Shown: positions 13,581 through 22,799 of the stretch, one piece after another | How positions within the stretch are numbered: position 1 is the first letter of the stretch | Layout of the letters: every line of letters starts with the position of its first letter | Assembly: GCA_016936415.1 (NCBI GenBank) | Contig: JAFGXW010000018.1 | Coordinates: 1 to 43,442 of the forward strand | Reading direction: 5' to 3' | DNA from: Bacilli bacterium | GTDB taxonomy: Bacteria; Bacillota_I; Bacilli_A; Izemoplasmatales; Izemoplasmataceae | Length of the DNA: 43,442 nt | Notes under the pieces: model-generated | The model's input: the letters and a program-made list of their open reading frames with translations, nothing else | Databases searched by the model: none | What the model was told of the DNA's origin: nothing | Made by a program: the position numbers and the translations under genes

Positions 13581-16500
13581 ATGAAGGCAATGAAGATAAC
13601 CTTAGCTACTGTACTGTTTGTATTTTCATTTTTGTTTTTTCATGTCCAAAATGTTTTAGCATCGAGTGCAGAGACATTAGTTGTTCATTACCATCGTTTT
13701 GATGATAGAAGTAGTGAATTTGATTTATGGTTATGGACGGGGGGAGAAAGTGGTTCTAATTACGCATTTAATGGGACTGATAGTTATGGTGTCAAAGCTA
13801 CGATTGATTTGACAAGCACCCCACTAAGTGGCGTAGATAGCATTGGGATAATTGTAAAAGTAGGAGATTTCTCAGAAAAAGACATCGAAGAAAACAGATT
13901 TATTTCAATGACAAATCCTAATGCATCTGGGGAAGTTCACGTTTATTTATTGCAAGGAGAATCATACATATCATATGTATCTTCTGATACAACAAGTTGT
14001 AACAAAGATGTATTTTTGGACCCTGATAATTGTGCACAAGATTTGAGTGTTAGAATTGTGGATTCATATTTTGATGATAATTATGATATTTTCTTTATGG
14101 CGACTGTGCCAGTTGCAGCAAGTAATGTTGTTGTATTAGAAGATGATATTGTAGTCCCATATACTGGATTTTCAACTGGAGCAAGTGGAACACTCCATTT
14201 AAATACTCCCCCGGTTTCATCTAAAAAATACGTTTTAGAAATAACAGTTGGGGAGGATACAATATCAAGTATTGTAAGATTTGGTAATTCATATGATTCA
14301 ACAATCTTTCAAAATGCATATAATTTTACTGGATGGCTAGGTGTGCAATATACCAATCTAGAAACAACATTCCGACTATGGGCACCTGTATCAAGTGAGG
14401 TTGAAATCAATCTATATTCTGCTGGTCACACAATATCCACCAGAAGTGATGGTGCAGACTCACCATATGAAACTCACAGTTTGACATATTTTGAAAAAGG
14501 TGTTTGGACAATCACAATTCCAGGAGATTTGAAGAATACGTATTACACATACAGTGTGATAAATAGTGGCACAAAGATTGAAGATATCCCAGATCCTTAC
14601 GGACAAACATTTGGGTTGAATGGTTTGCGTAGTATGGTTATTGATTTTGATTCTGCCAATCCAGAAGGTTGGGATTTAGACCAAGGTATAGATGGATATA
14701 CCAATGCTAATGAGGCCATTATTTATGAACTTCATGTTAGGGATTTGACAAGTCAGTTGGCTTGGGGAGGACCTTTAGAATATAGTAAAACTTATATGGG
14801 GTTTACGGTTTTGGGAACAACATACACCAATCCAATTACGGGTGTCACGGTTTCTACAGGATTAGACCATTTGGTTGAACTAGGAATCACGCACGTGCAT
14901 TTATTGCCGACATATGATCAAGATTGGAATGATGAAAGAAACTTTTTATTCAACTGGGGATATAACCCGCAAAACTACAATAGTCCTGAAGGTGGTTATT
15001 CAACAGACCCATATGATGGTAATGTTCGAGTAAATGAATATAAACAAATGGTAATGGCACTTCACAATAATGGAATAAACATCATTCAAGATGTTGTTTA
15101 TAATCATACTGGGCCTGGAGCATATTACAGTTTTAATCGGATTGTACCCAATTATTTTTATCGATTAAACTCGGATGGATCATTTAGCAATGGAACTGGT
15201 GTTGGAAATGAAACTGCAAGTGAAAGATTTATGGTGAGAAAATTCATTGTAGACTCAGTAACCATGTGGGCTGAAGAGTACCATATAGATGGATTTAGAT
15301 TTGATTTAATGGCTGTACACGATGTAGCAACAATGAATTTGGTCGCTATTCAATTAGAGAACATTGATGCAGACATATTTGTATATGGTGAACCATGGGG
15401 TGGAGGTACCATTGCACTTGATTATAATTTACAAGCCGGGAAAAACAACTTAAGTAATATGACTTTGATTTCAGCGTTTAATGATCAGTTTAGAGACACC
15501 ATTAAGGGTTCTACATGGGATGCTGGGAATGCAGGATATGTGAGTGATAGTGAAGGTGTTTTTGATGTTATGAACGGAATCAAAGGAAGTACAAGCTATT
15601 GGGGAAATACCTCAACCCAATCAATTAACTATGTATCTGCTCATGACAATTTGACATTGTATGATAAGCTTTTACGCGTGAATGGTGTAACTACCTACAC
15701 ACAAGAAGTGGATTATCAAACCAGGCTCGCAACTTCCATCATTATGTTTAGTCAAGGAATTCCATTTTTCCAAGGTGGAGATGAATTTTTAAGAACAAAA
15801 GGTGGAAATGAAAATAGTTACGACGCAAGTGATTTAGTGAATCAGTTAAGTTGGGTAAGAAAATCAAATAATATGGAAGTGTTTGAGTACTACAAGGGAA
15901 TTATTGAAATTAGAAAACAATTTGAATCTTTCCATATGATAACAAAAGCTGATATTGATGAACATCTAGAATTTTTATATCCTGATGGATATGGAATGAT
16001 TGGCTATCGTTTAACAAAAAATTCAGAAGATATTTTGGTATATCATAATGGTGGAAAATACTCAAATGATATTATATTACCTGAGGGAGCATGGAAACTT
16101 TTAAGCGATAGAGATGAGGCGGGATTGGCTGGGTTAGGAACATACTCGACAAGATATCCAATTGAAAAGGCGGAAACGCTTGTCTTTGTAAAAGGAGAAC
16201 AAGGGGATGTAATCGAATCACCATTGCATTCTCCAGAAATCACCAATACTCTCGCAGTAATGTTTGAAGGAGGAACTTTCAATTTGACATCTTCATCGAA
16301 TATATCGGCATATCAAATCAATGATGGAGATTTTATTTCTGTGGATATCCCTGCGAAAACTATTTCAGTAACTGGACTATCATCAGGCGTATACGAGTTT
16401 AGGGTGAAAGATATCTATGGAGGCATATCTGAGCCATTTACGTTTACTGTTTTAGAACGAGTGATTGTGGAGCAAACATGTGATGAATTCCCAGATCAAG

Positions 16501-16712
16501 AGAAATGTCAACCGTTAGAGCAAACATGTGATGAATTCCCAGATCAAGAGAAATGTCAACCTGTGGAACAAACTTGTACTGAAAATCCAAATCAAGACAT
16601 TTGTTTCATTGATGATAGTGATAATACAAACGTAAAAGTAATTATCATTTTAGCTGGAAGTGTTTTGATGATTGGTATAGGATTTGTTATCATAAAGAAA
16701 ATAATTATATAA
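13581..16712 (+). CDS. pulA: Secreted, C-terminally membrane-anchored type I pullulanase (GH13) with CBM41-like N-terminal domain
   Basis: Signal peptide; CBM41-like TLVVHYHRFDDRSSEFDLWLW; NWGYNPQNYNSPEGGYSTDP, GFRFDLMAVHD, VYGEPWGGG, VSAHDNLTLYDK; C-terminal TM helix. Confidence 0.92.
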   Translation: MKAMKITLATVLFVFSFLFFHVQNVLASSAETLVVHYHRFDDRSSEFDLWLWTGGESGSNYAFNGTDSYGVKATIDLTSTPLSGVDSIGIIVKVGDFSEKDIEENRFISMTNPNASGEVHVYLLQGESYISYVSSDTTSCNKDVFLDPDNCAQDLSVRIVDSYFDDNYDIFFMATVPVAASNVVVLEDDIVVPYTGFSTGASGTLHLNTPPVSSKKYVLEITVGEDTISSIVRFGNSYDSTIFQNAYNFTGWLGVQYTNLETTFRLWAPVSSEVEINLYSAGHTISTRSDGADSPYETHSLTYFEKGVWTITIPGDLKNTYYTYSVINSGTKIEDIPDPYGQTFGLNGLRSMVIDFDSANPEGWDLDQGIDGYTNANEAIIYELHVRDLTSQLAWGGPLEYSKTYMGFTVLGTTYTNPITGVTVSTGLDHLVELGITHVHLLPTYDQDWNDERNFLFNWGYNPQNYNSPEGGYSTDPYDGNVRVNEYKQMVMALHNNGINIIQDVVYNHTGPGAYYSFNRIVPNYFYRLNSDGSFSNGTGVGNETASERFMVRKFIVDSVTMWAEEYHIDGFRFDLMAVHDVATMNLVAIQLENIDADIFVYGEPWGGGTIALDYNLQAGKNNLSNMTLISAFNDQFRDTIKGSTWDAGNAGYVSDSEGVFDVMNGIKGSTSYWGNTSTQSINYVSAHDNLTLYDKLLRVNGVTTYTQEVDYQTRLATSIIMFSQGIPFFQGGDEFLRTKGGNENSYDASDLVNQLSWVRKSNNMEVFEYYKGIIEIRKQFESFHMITKADIDEHLEFLYPDGYGMIGYRLTKNSEDILVYHNGGKYSNDIILPEGAWKLLSDRDEAGLAGLGTYSTRYPIEKAETLVFVKGEQGDVIESPLHSPEITNTLAVMFEGGTFNLTSSSNISAYQINDGDFISVDIPAKTISVTGLSSGVYEFRVKDIYGGISEPFTFTVLERVIVEQTCDEFPDQEKCQPLEQTCDEFPDQEKCQPVEQTCTENPNQDICFIDDSDNTNVKVIIILAGSVLMIGIGFVIIKKIII
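16470..16604 (+). repeat. Tandem 48-bp repeat encoding Cys-rich linker (EQTCDEFPDQEKCQP x2 plus EQTCTENPNQDIC)
   Basis: 44-nt identical copies at 16470-16513 and 16518-16561; third degenerate copy in register from 16566. Confidence 0.95.
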
Positions 16713-16715
16713 ATG

Positions 16716-16744
16716 GAGTACGAAAAAATCGTACTCTTTTTTTA
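16716..16744 (+). terminator. Terminator after pullulanase gene
   Basis: GAGTACGA-aaaaa-TCGTACTCTTTTTTTT. Confidence 0.92.
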
Positions 16745-16874
16745 TTATATCCTTGGATTAATAGATTGAGTGACAAAAACATAAAAATAAGATACATTGC
16801 ATGTGTCTTGCTTTAATGTGCTAAACCAGGCTAAAACACCTTATATAAAAGGATTTATGACATTTTAGTGATTT

Positions 16875-16933
16875 GTGGAACCGCTATCATGTTTTGTCAA
16901 TTTGTTGACTATATAATTCAAAGAATGTAAAAT
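16875..16933 (+). promoter_or_regulatory. Predicted promoter with upstream cre-like operator (1298-aa protein gene)
   Basis: GTGGAACCGCTATCAT (16875-16890); shared TATCATGTTTTGTC (16885-16898); TTGACT (16905-16910), 17-nt spacer, TAAAAT (16928-16933). Confidence 0.62.
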
Positions 16934-16947
16934 TATAATATATATTT

Positions 16948-16963
16948 ATGAAAACGCTTTTAA
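16948..16963 (+). promoter_or_regulatory. Second cre-like operator downstream of predicted start site
   Basis: ATGAAAACGCTTTTAA matches WTGNNARCGNWWWCAW at 15/16. Confidence 0.6.
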
Positions 16964-16982
16964 AGAAAGAGGAGAGATAAAA

Positions 16983-19900
16983 ATGAGAAAGATTTTAAAT
17001 TTATTACTTGTTTTCATGTTGTCCGCTGTAATTGTTGGGGTAGGCTTTAATAATGTTAAAGCAGAAGCAACTACAGATGTGACAATTAATCTTCACATTC
17101 ATCAATTAGACGGTGATTACACGAACACCGGTACTGGTTCTTGGGATGGGATTCAATGGAATAACTGGACTTTCGATTATGGTACTGCATATGCTACTGT
17201 AACGCAAAGTACTGATGATTTTGGGAAATTAATTTCAATTACATATACTGCAAATCAAATTAATGCAGTTAGTGATGAGATTGAGTACAAACCTACGAGA
17301 AACGTAAACGTAGATGAGGCTGCAAATTATTTAGCTCCTGGAGATGGTAAAGTATTTGCTGATGTTACTGCATTGAAAGATGGACTAGCAACTACTCTAG
17401 ATTTATATTATGTTGAAGGAGCATCTGAATGGGTTGTTGGAGAAGCAGACTTAGGTCTGTTATTTGTCGTTTATGCTGACCCACTTGTTGCAACTGGAGA
17501 CCCAGTTTACGAAGGTTGGGAAATGTGGAGCTGGAGCAACGGTTCTACTGGAACAATTGACTTACTTCAATTCAATCAAGAACTTTCATTTAAAAAAGGA
17601 ATATATAATATTGAAGGTAGACTTGGTGTTATTAAAGTGTCTGCAGATGCAAGCGGTAATACAGGATTTAAATTCAGATTTGGTGAATGGGTAGAGCAAA
17701 CTGCTGAATATTCATTTGACAATACTGCAATTAGAGGTTCTGGAGCTGCAATCATTCACGTTGAAAAAGGTGTGACACCTTATCATGCAACAAGCGCGGA
17801 ATTCATAAATAGTGTATTTACTAATTATGAATTAAATGCAGGAAATAAATTTGTTGATGGTACAATTGTATCTTCACCAACTACCATTGAAGTATCATTA
17901 TTGATGCCTCAAAATCCTGCTGGATTTGATGTTTCTAGATTCACATTATTAGATGGTGAAGGAAATAGTATTCCTATTTTATCTGCTGTTACTGATACGA
18001 TGGCAAATTTAGGAACATTTACTTCAGATGTTACTTGTGAAGCCGGAGAGAATCATTTTGTCTTGTATGTTACCTCTGCATTGGAACATTCAAAACTAGG
18101 TCTTGTTGGATCACTTCAAGGATGGAATCCTGGTGCAGCAATATTGTCAACGAAAGATGATTCAGTTGGAAATGCTGTATTTGAAGTATGTACTTCTCAA
18201 GCAAACGGAGAATATAAAGTATTGTATGATCCTGCTGGAGACGGATTTACATGGGATGGAAACATGGATCCAAATGTAACAAAAGATAATCAAATGTTTG
18301 ATTTTGAAGGAAATAGTGCTGGTGTATTCTACATTGATGCTAATATTCCTACTGTATCTTCTTCATTTGTTGGAACTTATGTTTCAGACTTTACTCCTGA
18401 AGAAGGACAAAAAACAGTGATTATTCACTTTGAAACTACAGAAGATCATTCGAAATTAGGAGTGGTTGGAGCATTTGCGAAAAGCTGGAATGTTGGAGAA
18501 GCTTATTTATCAACAAAAGATGACACCAGTGGATATGCAGTGTTTGAAGTTCCGACATTATCTTCTACTGGAGAATTTAAAATTAAATTAGATGGTGGAG
18601 ATCCTGGATTTACTTGGGATGGAGTTATCGATCCAGAGTTAACCATTCAATTGGCTTATGATATGGGAGATGCAGATTCAGTAGAAATCTTTATTAATGC
18701 TGCTGGAGATACAGTATTTGTTGTTGATGGTACTGCTGTTTCTACTCCATTAAATACAAATAATGTACAACTTACTGTTGCACCTGAAAATGCTTTGGAA
18801 TTTGGAGAACAGTACTATGTTCATTACAATGAATTGTTATTTGAAAATTATGTAACTGTATTTGTTGATTCTGAATTAGATCATTCTAAACTTGGATTAG
18901 TCGGTACATTCCAAGGTTGGGACATCAGTTCTCCTTTATTATCAACAAAAGATGATGAAAATGGAAATGCAGTATTTGAACTAGCTTTAGAAGATGCTTC
19001 TGGTGAGTTTGTTGTTGTTTACAATGATACACTTGCATTTACTTGGGACGATAAGATTTCAGGTAATGATAATTTAGTCTTTGAAGTAGATGGTTCTACT
19101 GCTGTATTGTTTGATATGGTTCCACCAATGGTTGCTGCTGATGAAGTTGGGACATTTGTTTCTGATTTCACTCCTACTGTTGATGAAAAGACATTAATTA
19201 TCCATTTTGAAACTACAGAAAATCACTCGTTATTAGGTGTGGTTGGTAATTTTGTTAAAGAATGGAATGTTACTGAATCATATTTATCAACAAAAGATGA
19301 TACTTTAGGATATGCAGTATTTGAACTTCCAGTTCCTGCAACTAGAGAAACTGGAGAATTCAAAATTAAATTAGACGGTGGAGACGCTGGATTCACTTGG
19401 GATGGTGGAGTTGATCCTGAATTAACAGTTCAATTAGCTTATGATTTCAATGGAGAAAGCACATTAGAAATCTTTATCGATGCAACTGGAACAGTGGCAT
19501 ATATCGTTGAAGGTAGCCCACTTCCTAGTTCATACCCTATTTATAACGCTGAACCAAACATGGCGGATTATGGTGCATTTGAAAGAGAAGTATTCCCAAT
19601 GCAATACGTATCTGCAGTTACTGAATCAAGTGTATTAGAATTTGCAACATCAAATAATTTCGTTGCTGCTGATGTTATCAATGAAACTGGTACTTATGCA
19701 GCAACTCCAACTAGCATTATGTTACAATTCTTAAACGCTGCTCCATTAATGAATGATATTGAATTGGTTGATGGTGATGGTAATTTAGTTCCGATTGAAA
19801 GTGTTGGATATGGTCTTGGTGGAATTGGTGAATACACAGAATTAAGAACTTGTGTTCCTTCTAACTTCAACAAACTTACAATTTATTTGAACTTGAATAC

Positions 19901-20879
19901 AATTACACCGACAGATTTAAATAAAATTGGTGTTGTTGGATCAATTCAAGGATGGAATCCAAGCGCTGCAATTGAACCAATCGGTATGGATTCTTCTGGA
20001 AATTACGTGTTTGAAATTTGTGTAACCAAAGATGATGGTATTACATCTGCGGAATTTAAAATCTTATTTGACTCTAATGGCGATGGATTTGCTTGGGGAG
20101 ACGTAGAAGTTACTCCTGGTAACGTTGTTGTTGCACTTGATGGAGCTGTTGAATATTATATTGAAGAAGGTCAAACTAGCTCAAATACTAGTTCACAAAA
20201 AATAGTATTATTAGATGCAAATAAATTAGATATTACTAAAACATATCAATTGAGATTCACTGATGAAAATGGATTTGAAGTATTTATTGATTTAGATCTT
20301 GATGATACTGCTCCATTTAGTGATTTTACAGTCAAAGCAAATACACCGTTAGAGATTGAACAATGGGCAACATTTAACATTATGGACTTCTATAATAAAT
20401 TTGACTTTATTGATAACCGTGATGGTGAAGTTGATTATGTAGTTGTAACTAACATTGATACATCAGTTCCTGGTGCACAATCATTTGTTGTTACTGCTAC
20501 AGATGCTTGGAACAACGTTACAACTAAAACGATTAATTTCACAGTATTAGATGCAGATCCAGTTATTACAGGTACTACTTCAGTTACGTTTACTGCTGGA
20601 GATGATGAACCGGATTGGACTACATATGTAACTACAAATGAAGGAACAATTACTGTTGACACATCACAAGTAGATATGGATACAGCTGGTGTATTCTTCG
20701 TTAGATTTACAGCTACTGATGCTGGTGGAAATAAGGATGTTCATAGTTTAGAAGTTACGATAGAAGAAGGTCCTGCAAAAGATACAGGATGTGGAGCATC
20801 TATTAATGTTGCAGGTTCAGTTGTTATTGCTCTTATTGCCGTAGCTGGAGTTGCATTAGTTATTAAGAGAAAATTTTAG
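16983..20879 (+). CDS. Large cell-surface glucan-binding-like protein with five internal SusE/F-like or X25-like repeat domains, two Ig-like domains and C-terminal membrane anchor
   Basis: Signal peptide; PUD/CBM41-like N-terminus (VTINLHIHQLDGDYTNTGTGSWDGIQWNNW); five LG(V/L)VGxxxxWN...AVFE...GEFKI...FTWDG repeats; C-terminal GCGASINVAGSVVIALIAVAGVALVIKRKF. Confidence 0.75.
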   Translation: MRKILNLLLVFMLSAVIVGVGFNNVKAEATTDVTINLHIHQLDGDYTNTGTGSWDGIQWNNWTFDYGTAYATVTQSTDDFGKLISITYTANQINAVSDEIEYKPTRNVNVDEAANYLAPGDGKVFADVTALKDGLATTLDLYYVEGASEWVVGEADLGLLFVVYADPLVATGDPVYEGWEMWSWSNGSTGTIDLLQFNQELSFKKGIYNIEGRLGVIKVSADASGNTGFKFRFGEWVEQTAEYSFDNTAIRGSGAAIIHVEKGVTPYHATSAEFINSVFTNYELNAGNKFVDGTIVSSPTTIEVSLLMPQNPAGFDVSRFTLLDGEGNSIPILSAVTDTMANLGTFTSDVTCEAGENHFVLYVTSALEHSKLGLVGSLQGWNPGAAILSTKDDSVGNAVFEVCTSQANGEYKVLYDPAGDGFTWDGNMDPNVTKDNQMFDFEGNSAGVFYIDANIPTVSSSFVGTYVSDFTPEEGQKTVIIHFETTEDHSKLGVVGAFAKSWNVGEAYLSTKDDTSGYAVFEVPTLSSTGEFKIKLDGGDPGFTWDGVIDPELTIQLAYDMGDADSVEIFINAAGDTVFVVDGTAVSTPLNTNNVQLTVAPENALEFGEQYYVHYNELLFENYVTVFVDSELDHSKLGLVGTFQGWDISSPLLSTKDDENGNAVFELALEDASGEFVVVYNDTLAFTWDDKISGNDNLVFEVDGSTAVLFDMVPPMVAADEVGTFVSDFTPTVDEKTLIIHFETTENHSLLGVVGNFVKEWNVTESYLSTKDDTLGYAVFELPVPATRETGEFKIKLDGGDAGFTWDGGVDPELTVQLAYDFNGESTLEIFIDATGTVAYIVEGSPLPSSYPIYNAEPNMADYGAFEREVFPMQYVSAVTESSVLEFATSNNFVAADVINETGTYAATPTSIMLQFLNAAPLMNDIELVDGDGNLVPIESVGYGLGGIGEYTELRTCVPSNFNKLTIYLNLNTITPTDLNKIGVVGSIQGWNPSAAIEPIGMDSSGNYVFEICVTKDDGITSAEFKILFDSNGDGFAWGDVEVTPGNVVVALDGAVEYYIEEGQTSSNTSSQKIVLLDANKLDITKTYQLRFTDENGFEVFIDLDLDDTAPFSDFTVKANTPLEIEQWATFNIMDFYNKFDFIDNRDGEVDYVVVTNIDTSVPGAQSFVVTATDAWNNVTTKTINFTVLDADPVITGTTSVTFTAGDDEPDWTTYVTTNEGTITVDTSQVDMDTAGVFFVRFTATDAGGNKDVHSLEVTIEEGPAKDTGCGASINVAGSVVIALIAVAGVALVIKRKF
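18030..20165 (+). repeat. Five-copy domain array, arrangement A-B-A-B-A
   Basis: Approximate A copies 18030-18350, 18846-19125, 19849-20165; B copies 18411-18735, 19189-19515. B copies share KT(V/L)IIHFETTE and FKIKLDGGDxGFTWDGxxDPELTxQLAYD. Confidence 0.85.
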
Positions 20880-20894
20880 GAGAGGAAGATTAAT

Positions 20895-22712
20895 ATGAGA
20901 AAACTATTATTATTAACTGTATCCCTATTAATTACTTTTGTATTAGTAGGTTGCGGTACAGATACAACTCCACCTTCATTTAATGGGGTTGTTCAAAATG
21001 CTACAATTACAGTAAAAGTTAATTCAAGTGAAGTTCCTCTTACAGGAATTTCTGCAACAGATAAAGATGGAAAACCTGTTAGTATTGTTATTACAGGTAA
21101 TTACGATTTAACTACAATTGGTACTTATAGTATTAATTTAGTTGCAACAGACCCAGATGGATATAGAACTACAATCGCAGTTACACTTAGTGTATTAGCG
21201 TTAACTTGTGAAGAAGATCCAGAACAAGATATTTGTAAAACAGCTTTAGATAAAGCTAGAGAATTATATGAAGGAACTATTTACAATGTCGATCTAAATC
21301 AAAATGGTACTCCTGACTGGCAAGAAGATACAATTGAATTGTCTATGGGGTATAGTTATTATGGTGACGACAATGAAGCAAATGCAGTATGGCAAAATGT
21401 TCTTAAATTCATGGAACAATATCCAAACATTACTGTAACAAGAGATCCATTATTCTCAAGTGGTTGGGAAAATGGTGATGATGGATTATTGGTTTTACAA
21501 GAAGCTGCTTTATTAGATGGAACATTACCTGACATTTTCCATAACCCAAAAGGTGCGGAAACATATGATAAAGGTATGACGATTGACTTAACTCCTTACA
21601 TCTTGACTGATGAAGAAGCAGGATTCATTACACCGAATGCATTAAGTGGAATGATGACTTACGATAACCTTGAAATGTGGGGTATTCCATGGCAAGGTGT
21701 TGGACCAATGGTTGTTCTTAATACTGGTTTATTAGAAGCATTGGACATCGATTTACCTGGATATGATTGGACTTATGCAGAGTATGAAGCGTTACGTAAT
21801 GAAGTTGGAGCGATTACAAATGCTGGACAATGTGTATTCCCTGGTGTTATTGACTTCTCAATTTTTGGACCAAACTATTTTGATAGCGTTCCAAATGGAT
21901 ACAAAGGATACAACTCTGTTACACAAAGATTCGATTTTGCTGGAGCTACTAATTATGGTGCTTGGTTAGAATCAGTTGCTACAGAAGCAAAACAAGGTTG
22001 GCATTTCTATGATTTAGATGAAGCTGATCGTGAAGCAACTTGTGAAGGTATTACAGATTCATGGACTGGTGGAGTACGTGCCGTGAATACAATCATGTTA
22101 TATTCATTTAACGCAGACGTTAACACAATGGTAAATAATGGTCAAACAATCGACATTTATCCATATCCTGTTGCACCTGCTGGTGGACAAACTGCTACTT
22201 ATACATATCATGACTATTACAGTATTTCAAAAACATTAGAAGCAGATAGAGTAAAAGCCGAAGCTGCATTCCAATTAACAAAGTGGTTAACATATGGTGT
22301 TGAAGGATTAGAAAGTAGATGGGATTTAATTTATGATAAAGACCCAGCATTATTCGCAAGTGGAGACTTATATTTAATGGATTATATTCAAGGTTGGCCA
22401 ATTACAAGTAATCCTGCAGTATTAGCAATGCATCCACTGGTAAAAGGATTCCCAACTGACGGACCATTAAACAGATATAATTTCGCTGCATTCCAAAATG
22501 AAGCGTTCCAATATCAAATGTCAAATGCGAACCCTTATCCACGTCAAACACCTGCATTCGCAAGTGTTGCAAACCCATTTGACCCTTGGACCATTAAAGA
22601 TCAAATGCGTGATGAATCATTAAGCTTTGAAGATATTGCACCAAATCTACAAGATACAATGAATGAAGCTATTGTTGAATATCTACAATATTACATAGGT
22701 TCAGGAAACTAA
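20895..22712 (+). CDS. ABC transporter sugar-binding lipoprotein with N-terminal Ig-like domain and Cys linker
   Basis: Lipobox LVGC; Ig-like domain then CEEDPEQDIC; SBP fold features (FMEQYPNITVTRDP, LDGTLPDIFHNPKG, WGIPWQGVGPMVVLNTGLLEAL). Confidence 0.85.
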   Translation: MRKLLLLTVSLLITFVLVGCGTDTTPPSFNGVVQNATITVKVNSSEVPLTGISATDKDGKPVSIVITGNYDLTTIGTYSINLVATDPDGYRTTIAVTLSVLALTCEEDPEQDICKTALDKARELYEGTIYNVDLNQNGTPDWQEDTIELSMGYSYYGDDNEANAVWQNVLKFMEQYPNITVTRDPLFSSGWENGDDGLLVLQEAALLDGTLPDIFHNPKGAETYDKGMTIDLTPYILTDEEAGFITPNALSGMMTYDNLEMWGIPWQGVGPMVVLNTGLLEALDIDLPGYDWTYAEYEALRNEVGAITNAGQCVFPGVIDFSIFGPNYFDSVPNGYKGYNSVTQRFDFAGATNYGAWLESVATEAKQGWHFYDLDEADREATCEGITDSWTGGVRAVNTIMLYSFNADVNTMVNNGQTIDIYPYPVAPAGGQTATYTYHDYYSISKTLEADRVKAEAAFQLTKWLTYGVEGLESRWDLIYDKDPALFASGDLYLMDYIQGWPITSNPAVLAMHPLVKGFPTDGPLNRYNFAAFQNEAFQYQMSNANPYPRQTPAFASVANPFDPWTIKDQMRDESLSFEDIAPNLQDTMNEAIVEYLQYYIGSGN

Positions 22713-22732
22713 ACTTAGTCTAAACTGACAAA

Positions 22733-22765
22733 CAATAACTCTTCAAAATTTTTGGAGAGTTATTG
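22733..22765 (+). terminator. Intercistronic hairpin between two SBP genes (processing/attenuation candidate)
   Basis: CAATAACTCTTC-aaaattttt-GGAGAGTTATTG, 12 bp including one G-U; no strong U-tract. Confidence 0.6.
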
Positions 22766-22799
22766 ATTTGTTATTATAACAATATAAAGGAGTGATAGT

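Noticed and set aside
16760-16860. Small hairpin AAGATACAT-TGC-ATGTGTCTT in the intergenic region as a possible small RNA
   Set aside because: Short stem without promoter or U tract; insufficient evidence for an RNA gene.
17464-17694. 76-aa plus-strand ORF overlapping the 1298-aa gene
   Set aside because: Out-of-frame within a long intact coding sequence; no independent support.
21280-21330. Dockerin-like calcium motif (VDLNQNGTPDWQED) in the SBP lipoprotein as evidence of a cellulosome-type system
   Set aside because: Single short TSP3/EF-hand-like motif, no duplicated dockerin segment and no cohesin domain seen in the window.
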